From Candidatus Methanoperedens sp. (GTDB lineage: Archaea > Halobacteriota > Methanosarcinia > Methanosarcinales > Methanoperedenaceae): 5,375 bases of DNA. The position numbers and the translations under genes were made by a program. Shown here piece after piece: positions 1 to 5,321 of the stretch; the first letter of the stretch is position 1, and each line of letters opens with the position of its first letter. The DNA is taken from contig JAJRAP010000283.1 in the NCBI GenBank assembly GCA_028679855.1, positions 1-5,375 on the forward strand. The letters run 5' to 3'. The notes under the pieces were generated by a model. It ran no database searches, was not told where the DNA came from, and saw only the letters and a program-made list of their open reading frames with translations.

Positions 1-201
1 ATTGGCATTGCCGGCGGCAGTATATTCATTTATTTCATGAACGATTACCTTGCCACAATGGGAACTGTGCTTTTCGCGGTCACCTACAGGCTCATGGCAG
101 TATCGCTTGTTTTCGCCACGTTCCTTGGCACGGTGTCAGGGATCCTTCCGGCGTACAGGGCTGCAAGGATGAGACCCATGGAGGCAATGAAATATGGGTG
201 A
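1..201 (+). CDS. ABC transporter permease, FtsX/MacB type (3' end only)
   Basis: Only the last 66 codons are present; the gene enters from the left edge in frame 1 and stops at TGA 199-201. The visible part has two hydrophobic stretches (about residues 3-12 and 20-51 of the fragment). It ends in the arrangement typical of the FtsX domain C-terminus: a last membrane helix with GTVSGILPAYRAARMRP, then MEAMKYG. In MacB/LolC/FtsX-like permeases this ending (G-x-x-PA-x-xAA-x-x-x-P-x-EA-x-x) is a hallmark; it places the final loop in the cytoplasm against the ATPase. The stop lies 8 bp inside the next gene, an ABC ATPase of the matching class, so the two are almost certainly translationally coupled and form one transporter. 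The substrate cannot be told: the periplasmic-type extracytoplasmic domain, which would carry specificity, lies outside the window. Confidence 0.88.
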   Translation: MGIAGGSIFIYFMNDYLATMGTVLFAVTYRLMAVSLVFATFLGTVSGILPAYRAARMRPMEAMKYG

Positions 202-886
202 GCCGGTTCTTCGAGTAAATAATCTCTCAAAAACTTATATGCAGGGCAAAATACCTGTGCACGCCTTAAGCAATGTGAGTTTTGAGGTTGAAAAGGGGGA
301 GTTCTTAAGCATTGTGGGACCCTCGGGAAGCGGTAAGTCCACGCTCCTTTCCTTGATAGGGCTTCTTGATAAACCCACTTCGGGCAGCGTGTTCATCGAC
401 GGCATTGAAGTCACAACAGTCGGAGAGGGCGAAGTCCCGAAGTTGCGGCGTGAAAAGATCGGGTTCGTGTTCCAGCATTTTAACCTCATACCGACGCTGA
501 CCGCGCTTGAGAACGTGGATATCGCGATGCGTTTCGCCCGGGTGCCTAAAAGCGAGAGGAAAAAAAGAGCAGTTGAACTTCTCACGCACATGGGGCTTGC
601 CGAGAGGATGAACCATAAACCATCCGAATTGTCTGGAGGAGAGCAGCAGCGGACTGCAATAGCCAGGGCGCTGTCCAACCATCCTGCCATCATTCTTGCT
701 GACGAGCCCACAGGCGAGGTGGATACAAAGACCAGGGATATGATTGTCAGACTCCTGAAAGATCTCAGTGAAGAGGGGCATACAATACTTGTGGTGACTC
801 ACGATACTGCTGTGGCGCAGCAGACCGGGCGGATAATTAAGATGAGGGATGGGGGGATAGAGAGCGATAATAAAGTGATATCCTAA
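194..886 (+). CDS. ABC transporter ATP-binding protein, LolD/MacB (MJ0796-like) family
   Basis: Full-length 230-residue ATPase, the usual size for the LolD/MacB/FtsE group. All nucleotide-binding motifs are visible: Walker A GPSGSGKST (42-50), Q-loop Q94 in FVFQHFNLIP, signature LSGGE (146-150) followed by QQR, Walker B IILADE (166-171) with catalytic E171, and the switch histidine H203 in VVTHD. The D-loop reads GEVD (174-177), where GNLD or GELD is more common; this is a mild variation. It would act as a homodimer on the cytoplasmic face, powering the FtsX-type permease encoded just upstream, in a mechanotransmission-type exporter or lipid/lipoprotein extraction system. The ATG at 194 is preceded by GGAGG (180-184) at 9-nt spacing, which supports this start despite the 8-bp overlap with the permease. 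Family assignment is firm. The transported substrate is unknown. Confidence 0.95.
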   Translation: MGEPVLRVNNLSKTYMQGKIPVHALSNVSFEVEKGEFLSIVGPSGSGKSTLLSLIGLLDKPTSGSVFIDGIEVTTVGEGEVPKLRREKIGFVFQHFNLIPTLTALENVDIAMRFARVPKSERKKRAVELLTHMGLAERMNHKPSELSGGEQQRTAIARALSNHPAIILADEPTGEVDTKTRDMIVRLLKDLSEEGHTILVVTHDTAVAQQTGRIIKMRDGGIESDNKVIS

Positions 887-962
887 AATGGTCAATTGTG
901 TAGTCAATCGAAAACTATTTTTACGTTGAGCATAATTGAAGGTTGCTATTATTTTAAGATAG

Positions 963-970
963 CTTTTATA
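963..970 (+). promoter_or_regulatory. Putative TATA box (box A) of the secE-spt5-rpl11 operon
   Basis: CTTTTATA resembles the archaeal TATA box (TTTATATA-like). It lies about 40 nt upstream of the secE TTG start, so transcription would begin near 992-996, just before or at the ribosome binding site. The 123-bp gap (887-1009) is AT-rich and contains the only space for a promoter here. The run of five T at 918-922 in the same gap could end transcription of the ABC genes, but it is weak. No BRE of strong consensus is obvious. A short GCTAT/ATAGC inverted repeat (945-949/959-963) sits immediately upstream. The call rests on position and composition only. Confidence 0.5.
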
Positions 971-995
971 ACGTTATCAGTATCATTTAAATCAT

Positions 996-1003
996 GGATG
1001 TGA
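996..1003 (+). promoter_or_regulatory. Ribosome binding site that fixes the secE TTG start
   Basis: GGATGTGA matches 7 of 8 bases of GGAGGTGA, the complement of the archaeal 16S rRNA 3' end, and is 6 nt from the TTG at 1010. The in-frame ATG codons at 1028 and 1034 have no such site before them, and an in-frame TGA at 1001-1003 excludes any start further upstream. This supports TTG as the true start. Confidence 0.6.
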
Positions 1004-1009
1004 AATATA

Positions 1010-1210
1010 TTGGTTGAAGACAAACAAATGCCGATGAATATTCCTTTGAGACTTGGTGAATATACAAGAGTGCTTAAACTTACAAGAAAACCCACAAAGG
1101 AAGAGTTTACTATAATCGCAAAAGTAGCAGGAGCAGGCATCCTGCTTATAGGGTTAATTGGCTTTATCATATATTTACTGATAACAGTAATGCCGGGCTG
1201 GTTCAAATGA
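1010..1210 (+). CDS. secE: Protein translocase SecE / Sec61-gamma (Sss1) subunit
   Basis: A 66-residue single-pass membrane protein, the normal length for archaeal SecE. The N-terminal amphipathic part (about 10-36, LGEYTRVLKLTRKPTKEEF) carries the conserved basic KLTRKPTKEEF segment of the Sss1 family. It is followed by one membrane helix (about 37-62, rich in G, I and L). SecE clamps the two halves of SecY in the membrane as part of the Sec translocon for protein export and insertion. The start is TTG at 1010, chosen because of the adjacent ribosome binding site; a later ATG (1028) would remove six residues without affecting the core. The stop TGA overlaps the spt5 start as ATGA, as is usual in the archaeal secE-spt5-rpl11 cluster. 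In many euryarchaeotes ftsZ precedes secE; here ABC transporter genes do. Confidence 0.9.
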   Translation: MVEDKQMPMNIPLRLGEYTRVLKLTRKPTKEEFTIIAKVAGAGILLIGLIGFIIYLLITVMPGWFK

Positions 1211-1674
1211 ACGGAGAGGATTCAGAGATCTACGTTGTCAAGACAACCGCTAATCAGGAAAGGGCGGTCGCGAACCTTATCGAAAAGGTTGCAAAGAAAG
1301 AACATTTTGATGTCAGGGCGATACTTGCACCCGATGAATTGAAAGGATACATTCTTATCGAGGCTGCCGGACCTGAGATCGTGGAGCAGGTCATCCAGAC
1401 CCTGCCGCATGCCAGAACCATGGTGAAGGGAAAATCAAGCTTTCTTGAAATAGAACATTTCCTGACGCCCAAGCTCACAGTGACAGGCATCACAGAAGGC
1501 AGCATTGTGGAACTAATATCCGGCCCGTTCAAGGGTGAAAAAGCAAGGGTTAAACGTATTGATGAAGCTCATGAAGAGATCACTGTGGAACTGTTCGAGG
1601 CGATGGTACCCATCCCTGTGACGGTACGCGGCGACAATGTGAGAATATTAAAGAGAGAAGAAATCGAGAAATAA
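1207..1674 (+). CDS. spt5: Transcription elongation factor Spt5 (NusG homologue)
   Basis: A 155-residue archaeal Spt5 with the standard two-domain layout. The NGN domain (about 6-88) starts with IYVVKTTANQERAVANLI and contains the GYILIEA strand (47-53); it binds the RNA polymerase clamp coiled-coil together with Spt4. The KOW domain (about 96-150) has GSIVELISGPFKGEKARVKR, with the conserved G-P-F-x-G turn, and contacts RNA or ribosomal protein to link transcription and translation. Full-length, no missing parts. The ATG at 1207 overlaps the secE stop by 4 bp (ATGA), and no good Shine-Dalgarno precedes it, so translation is probably coupled to secE. The gene is often annotated nusG in archaea. 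Spt4 is not in this window, which is normal. Confidence 0.95.
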   Translation: MNGEDSEIYVVKTTANQERAVANLIEKVAKKEHFDVRAILAPDELKGYILIEAAGPEIVEQVIQTLPHARTMVKGKSSFLEIEHFLTPKLTVTGITEGSIVELISGPFKGEKARVKRIDEAHEEITVELFEAMVPIPVTVRGDNVRILKREEIEK

Positions 1675-1687
1675 GGAGAAAATAAAA

Positions 1688-2170
1688 ATGGCAAGCGTTT
1701 TAGAAGCATTAGTTGCAGGCGGCGCGGCTACCCCGGGACCTCCACTTGGTCCTTCACTTGGTCCGCTCGGCGTGAACGTAAAAGCAGTCATAGAAGAGAT
1801 CAATAAACAGACCGCCGCATTCAAAGGAATGCAGGTTCCAATCAAGATCACGGTCGATGACAGGAAGCAGTTCACGATAAAGGTCGGAACACCACCTACA
1901 TCTGCTCTCATAAAGAAAGAGCTGGGAGTCGAGACGGGCTCAGGAACCCCGAGCACAAAGACGATCGGCAATCTCACGGTCAAGCAGGCCGTCAAGATAG
2001 CGCGCATGAAGAAGATCGACACGCTCTCAAAGAGTTTGAAGGGCGCTGTTAAAGAGGTCGTGGGTACATGCATGCCCCTTGGCGTGACTTTTGAAGGTCT
2101 CAGTCCCAGGGAAGCCATCGCGGCTATTAACAGCGGAAAGTTCGATTCGGAACTGAACGAACAGTTATAA
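1688..2170 (+). CDS. rpl11: Large ribosomal subunit protein L11 (uL11)
   Basis: A 160-residue uL11, the archaeal length (bacterial ones are about 141). The N-terminal domain shows the diagnostic proline-rich helix region ATPGPPLGPSLGPLGVNV (14-31) that faces the GTPase-associated centre and L12 stalk. KGMQVPIKITV (46-56) follows, then PPTSALIKKELG (69-80), which leads into the rRNA-binding C-terminal domain (about 70-145). The acidic tail (146-160) is an archaeal extension. It binds 23S rRNA helices 43/44 at the stalk base. The ATG at 1688 is preceded by AAGGAG (1673-1678), which overlaps the spt5 stop and leaves 9 nt spacing, so it belongs to the secE-spt5 operon. Unlike the common archaeal order, no rpl1 follows; the next gene is convergent and only 12 bp away. 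Confidence 0.97.
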   Translation: MASVLEALVAGGAATPGPPLGPSLGPLGVNVKAVIEEINKQTAAFKGMQVPIKITVDDRKQFTIKVGTPPTSALIKKELGVETGSGTPSTKTIGNLTVKQAVKIARMKKIDTLSKSLKGAVKEVVGTCMPLGVTFEGLSPREAIAAINSGKFDSELNEQL

Positions 2171-2177
2171 GGTTTCG

Positions 2178-2184
2178 TTTTTTT
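2178..2184 (+). terminator. Putative T-run terminator of the rpl11 operon
   Basis: Seven consecutive T lie 8 nt after the rpl11 stop codon. Archaeal RNA polymerase ends transcription at oligo-T stretches without needing a hairpin, so this is a plausible end for secE-spt5-rpl11. It overlaps the stop codon of the convergent thioredoxin reductase gene. No strong stem-loop is seen before it. Confidence 0.45.
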
Positions 2185-3091
2185 ATAGTCCTTCTATATA
2201 CCTTTCAGCCGATACTGCTGCTATAGCCCCATCCCCAACAGCAGTAGCTATCTGCCGCAGCGGAGTGACCCTGCAGTCACCTGCCGCAAAGATGCCTTTG
2301 ATAGAAGTTTCCCTGCTGTCATTTGTGATAATGAATCCCCATTCATCCTTCTTTACGTTGGCAAAGCCAGTGTTGGGGATAAGCCCCACGTAAATGAACA
2401 CCCCGTCGGTCTTTATCTCAGATACCTCATTCTTCTTCACGTTCCTAACAACCACTTTCTCCACCACCCGCTTTCCCGATATCTCCTCGACCACAGAATC
2501 CCAGACAAAGCTTATCTTAGGGTTCGCAAAAGCATGTTCCTGGTTGATCTTCTCAGCGCGCAGTTTGTCCCGCCTGTGTACCACAATGACCTTTTTTGCC
2601 ATCTTGGTGAGGAATATCGCCTCTGTGATTGCTGAATCACCGCCGCCCACAACTACAACGGTCTTATCCTTAAAGAAAAATCCATCACAAGTGGCACAGT
2701 AGGATACGCCCCTGCCTGTAAATGCAAATTCATGCTTCGCGCCCAGTTTTTTTGGAGTAGTGCCGGTAGTGATTATCACGGTCTTTGTTTCAAACTCCCC
2801 CTCACTCGTTTTAACGACCTTTGTATTCCCCCTGTCCTCAATACCAGTGACCTCTACCATGCTTTTTGTCTCAAGCCCGAACTTTCGTGCATGCTGCTCG
2901 AACTTCCCCGCAAGGTCAGCGCCTGATATCTCCTGGAACCCGGGAAAATTCTCCACGAGATCGGTCACTATGATCTGCCCGCCCACGCCCATTTTTTCAA
3001 GAAGCACTGCATTTAGCATCGCCCTTTTCGCATATATCCCGGCTGTAAGACCTGCCGGACCGCCTCCGATAATAACAACATCATATACCAT
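2183..3091 (-). CDS. trxB: Thioredoxin reductase (NADPH type, flavoprotein)
   Basis: A 302-residue low-molecular-weight thioredoxin reductase, typical length. FAD-binding GGGPAG (9-14) opens the protein. The redox-active disulfide is CATC (C132, C135) followed by D136, in the standard place within the NADPH domain. The second dinucleotide fold has GGGDSA (149-154), and HRRDKLRAE (172-180) is the arginine motif that contacts the 2'-phosphate of NADPH. The C-terminal FAD motif GIFAAGDC (266-273) and the RQIATAVGDGA segment (279-289) complete the family signature. The arginine motif argues for NADPH rather than the F420 dependence of some methanogen relatives; this is inference. It would pass electrons to thioredoxin or a glutaredoxin-like protein in the cytoplasm. 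It starts 6 nt after the radical SAM stop codon and is thus the second gene of that operon, which suggests a shared role or simply shared expression. Confidence 0.95.
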   Translation of the reverse strand: MVYDVVIIGGGPAGLTAGIYAKRAMLNAVLLEKMGVGGQIIVTDLVENFPGFQEISGADLAGKFEQHARKFGLETKSMVEVTGIEDRGNTKVVKTSEGEFETKTVIITTGTTPKKLGAKHEFAFTGRGVSYCATCDGFFFKDKTVVVVGGGDSAITEAIFLTKMAKKVIVVHRRDKLRAEKINQEHAFANPKISFVWDSVVEEISGKRVVEKVVVRNVKKNEVSEIKTDGVFIYVGLIPNTGFANVKKDEWGFIITNDSRETSIKGIFAAGDCRVTPLRQIATAVGDGAIAAVSAERYIEGL

Positions 3092-3097
3092 GTTTTT

Positions 3098-3103
3098 TCA
3101 CCC
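3098..3103 (-). promoter_or_regulatory. trxB ribosome binding site overlapping the upstream stop codon
   Basis: On the minus strand GGGTGA lies 6 nt before the trxB ATG (3091) and matches the GGTGA part of the archaeal anti-SD complement. Its last three bases (3098-3100) are the TGA stop of the radical SAM gene. Termination of one gene and initiation of the next are thus physically joined, which supports translational coupling. Confidence 0.6.
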
Positions 3104-5263
3104 TGTTGCGCGTAAGATTCCCTGCTCATAAAAACTTTTAAGCAGTCTCTGGCATCTGGATGCTGCTTCGTCAAGTGACATCTGATATTTTATCCTGACA
3201 GCCTCGATAATCTCAGGGATGCCTGTCTTTCCATCGCACATATCAAGGATATCTTTTGCAAGATCTGATATGGTAAGGAACCTGTTATTCATATCGAACA
3301 GCCCGTGTGTCTTCTCAGGTTTTGCGCTGCTGCCCTGATGTTCATTCATCATGACATCATGCATTATCCTTCCCCAGTTGAAGTTAAACGTCCCCACGAA
3401 CACTCCATCATTTAAAACAGGATATAGCCTGGAAATTTTTTGGTCGATTGTACTCGGACTTCTTATCGATTTCTTCCGGTATGCTTTGTTCAATACTTCA
3501 ACAAGGTCAGGTACTCTGCCTGTGACTTTTTTATAATGAGAAATATACAAGAAGAGATGCTCTCTATCAAGGGATCTCCATAGCTGGAAATCCTTATATC
3601 TTTGCGAAAGCAGGGTGTCGAAAGTCTTTATTACAGTGCCGGTATCTTTTTTCGACATCCCTCGCTGGACTTTGCATTCATACCAGAGTGAAAGATCAAG
3701 ATCATCTTCCTGTTTTATATTTGCAACGCCAAAATTTTCCGGGTTCTCATACACTTTTGAATGTTTGGTAAGCTGGAAACTGCCAAAAGACATTGAACGA
3801 ACTATACTGCTGTTCGCCAGAACAAAATTCATGGTCTCTTTTGCCTCATCAGATGTCTCTGTCGGGAACCCGAATATAAGGAAAAGATGCGTCCAGATAC
3901 CCGCATCAGAGCAGTATTTACATATCTTCCTGACATTCTCTTTTTTGATCCCTTTATCCATGCATGCCAGGATGCGCTCATTCCCGGATTCAAGCCCGAA
4001 ATACAGCATTTTACATCCTGCACGAGCCATTTTCCGGCCCATCTCTTGCGAAAAAGCAGGTTCGAACCTCGAATCAGCAAGCCAGGATATATCAAGGTCG
4101 TTCTCGATAATCTTATCCGAAAGAGCGCTTATCAATCCTGGAGAAACCCCTTCATCCTGAAATGTGAAAAAGCCAGTCCCGTATTTCTTTTTAAGAACCT
4201 CAAGGTCATTGTACAGCATACCCGCATCCCTTGGCCTGTATTTTCCCGAATATCCGAAGCTGTGGTCGCAGAACGTGCATCGCCCCCAGTAACATCCTCT
4301 TGACGATAGGAGGGGCAGGACAAGCCGGGGGGACAGATACAATTCAAGCGGAAAACCATCAAAATCAGGAGTAGGAAGCAAGTTGATATCTTCCCCTGCC
4401 GAGCTGATCTTATTTATCCTGATCTCCGATCCTTTTTTATATATGAGATTCGGAATATTTTCTATATCAAAGCCGTTTTGCAGGTGTTTGATGAGTCCAA
4501 GCAGCGCAGTTTCGCCTTCATGAACGATAATGCTGTCAACAATAGAGAACAGCCCATCATTATGGCATATTTCATTAATAAGGCGGGTAAAAACACTTCC
4601 ACCGATGTTGATATGTATTTTTTCATCAGCTTTTTTGATAAGATTTGCCAGAGTCAGACCGGGGATCAACTGGCTTGTATTGATTATCGAAATTCCCACA
4701 AGACCGGGGTTTTTTTCGATTATTTCCGGAACAGTTCTCTTCTCGAAGTAATCTATGAAAATATTTTCCTCTCTGTCGTTTATCGCAGCAAGCACATCCT
4801 TGCTTGCGCGGCATGAATATCGCATATCATAAGAATGAAAAGTCAGATTCGTTGGATAATATGCTAAAGAGGCAAGCTTAAGTCCGAGTTCCAGTATCCT
4901 GAAGGCATCGTTCAATTCATTAAAATCATAGAATTTATCAATATCTCTAAGGATACTTTTTGCCCTGTCAACCCTATCCACAATGTATTTACCAGCCAGA
5001 ATAGAACCACCCAGCATGGCGTACTGCTCCTTAAGACCTGTCTGCAATGCAGTTCTGGATTCAAGCTCCTGTAATTTCGCATAAGCCATCTCATAAGAGC
5101 CCTGCATACCCTTTTTACTCAGGAGATCTTCATAAAAGGATACATTCACATCCATCTGCTCCACATTGCAGTCATGGGCTTTTAGAAAGGCAGTCAGCGA
5201 GGGGAGACTCAGGTACGGCTGGGTCGGTATCCACTGCGAAGGGAATATTAATTTTGTAAGCAT
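3098..5263 (-). CDS. B12-binding-type radical SAM protein with C-terminal PqqD-like (RRE) domain
   Basis: A 721-residue protein in three parts. (1) The N-terminal B12-binding-like Rossmann part is split: residues 1-42 (LIFPS...PSLTAFLKAHDCNVEQMDVN) and about 180-265 (GLVGISI, INIGGSVF, VDSIIVHEGE), separated by a mostly helical insert of about 120 residues. (2) The radical SAM domain (about 313-550) has SSRGCYWGRCTFCD with cysteines 324, 329 and 332 for the 4Fe-4S cluster, FQDEG (368-372), the SAM-contacting YFGLESGNERIL (421-432) and IFGFPTET (463-470). (3) The C-terminus (about 655-719) contains LTISDLAKDILDMCDGKTG, EIIEAV and a final helix ending QGIL, the pattern of PqqD-like domains. PqqD-type domains serve as RiPP recognition elements, so modification of a peptide is the best guess; no substrate is proven. 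The cysteine spacing is CX4CX2C. The ATG at 5263 has GGTG (5269-5272) at 5 nt. It is cotranscribed with trxB. The fold call is firm; the exact reaction (methylation, C-C bond formation, other) is unknown. Confidence 0.88.
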   Translation of the reverse strand: MLTKLIFPSQWIPTQPYLSLPSLTAFLKAHDCNVEQMDVNVSFYEDLLSKKGMQGSYEMAYAKLQELESRTALQTGLKEQYAMLGGSILAGKYIVDRVDRAKSILRDIDKFYDFNELNDAFRILELGLKLASLAYYPTNLTFHSYDMRYSCRASKDVLAAINDREENIFIDYFEKRTVPEIIEKNPGLVGISIINTSQLIPGLTLANLIKKADEKIHINIGGSVFTRLINEICHNDGLFSIVDSIIVHEGETALLGLIKHLQNGFDIENIPNLIYKKGSEIRINKISSAGEDINLLPTPDFDGFPLELYLSPRLVLPLLSSRGCYWGRCTFCDHSFGYSGKYRPRDAGMLYNDLEVLKKKYGTGFFTFQDEGVSPGLISALSDKIIENDLDISWLADSRFEPAFSQEMGRKMARAGCKMLYFGLESGNERILACMDKGIKKENVRKICKYCSDAGIWTHLFLIFGFPTETSDEAKETMNFVLANSSIVRSMSFGSFQLTKHSKVYENPENFGVANIKQEDDLDLSLWYECKVQRGMSKKDTGTVIKTFDTLLSQRYKDFQLWRSLDREHLFLYISHYKKVTGRVPDLVEVLNKAYRKKSIRSPSTIDQKISRLYPVLNDGVFVGTFNFNWGRIMHDVMMNEHQGSSAKPEKTHGLFDMNNRFLTISDLAKDILDMCDGKTGIPEIIEAVRIKYQMSLDEAASRCQRLLKSFYEQGILRATG

Positions 5264-5287
5264 AAAAGCACCATAAGCTTTATGTAA

Positions 5288-5297
5288 CCATATAAGG
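5288..5297. promoter_or_regulatory. Near-palindromic TATA-like box in the divergent promoter region
   Basis: CCATATAAGG reads CCTTATATGG on the other strand (8 of 10 positions symmetric). Its centre (5292.5) is exactly midway between the first bases of the radical SAM ATG (5263) and the rightward ATG (5322), 29.5 nt from each. With the usual archaeal TATA-to-start distance of about 25-27 nt, transcription in both directions would begin two to four bases before the start codons, giving leaderless or nearly leaderless mRNAs. Alternative weaker boxes exist: CTTTATGTA (5278-5286) for the plus strand, and a CTTTTTAA-like stretch (about 5305-5312) for the minus strand. Those would give short leaders that include the weak Shine-Dalgarno sites. 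Confidence 0.45.
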
Positions 5298-5321
5298 ATT
5301 TCATGTTAAAAAGTGATTTCT

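Noticed and set aside
235..907. Long antisense open frames across the ABC ATPase gene (about 158 and 200 codons).
   Set aside because: They lie wholly or mostly opposite a full, motif-complete ATPase, have no recognisable domain, and mirror its codon pattern.
891..908. Direct repeat GTCAAT (891-896 and 903-908) after the ABC ATPase gene, considered as an operator or att site.
   Set aside because: Only six bases, two copies, AT-rich surroundings and no mobile gene nearby; probably chance.
1648..2118. Antisense open frame of 156 codons across rpl11.
   Set aside because: It is a shadow of the highly conserved L11 gene; its sequence shows no family motif.
4268..4294. A frameshift or base-call error as explanation of the unusual cysteine spacing.
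   Set aside because: The frame is correct on both sides (YLSPRLVLPLL before; DHSFGY and YRPRD after), so a single-base error cannot explain one whole extra codon.
3615..4303. Plus-strand open frames (about 181 and 138 codons) opposite the radical SAM gene.
   Set aside because: The opposite strand encodes an intact radical SAM core with all motifs; these frames carry low-complexity, motif-free translations.
4132..4362. Minus-strand open frame of 76 codons inside the radical SAM gene, considered as a possible small peptide gene.
   Set aside because: It lies in a different frame within the most conserved part of the enzyme (the cysteine motif), with no ribosome binding site or precursor-like features.
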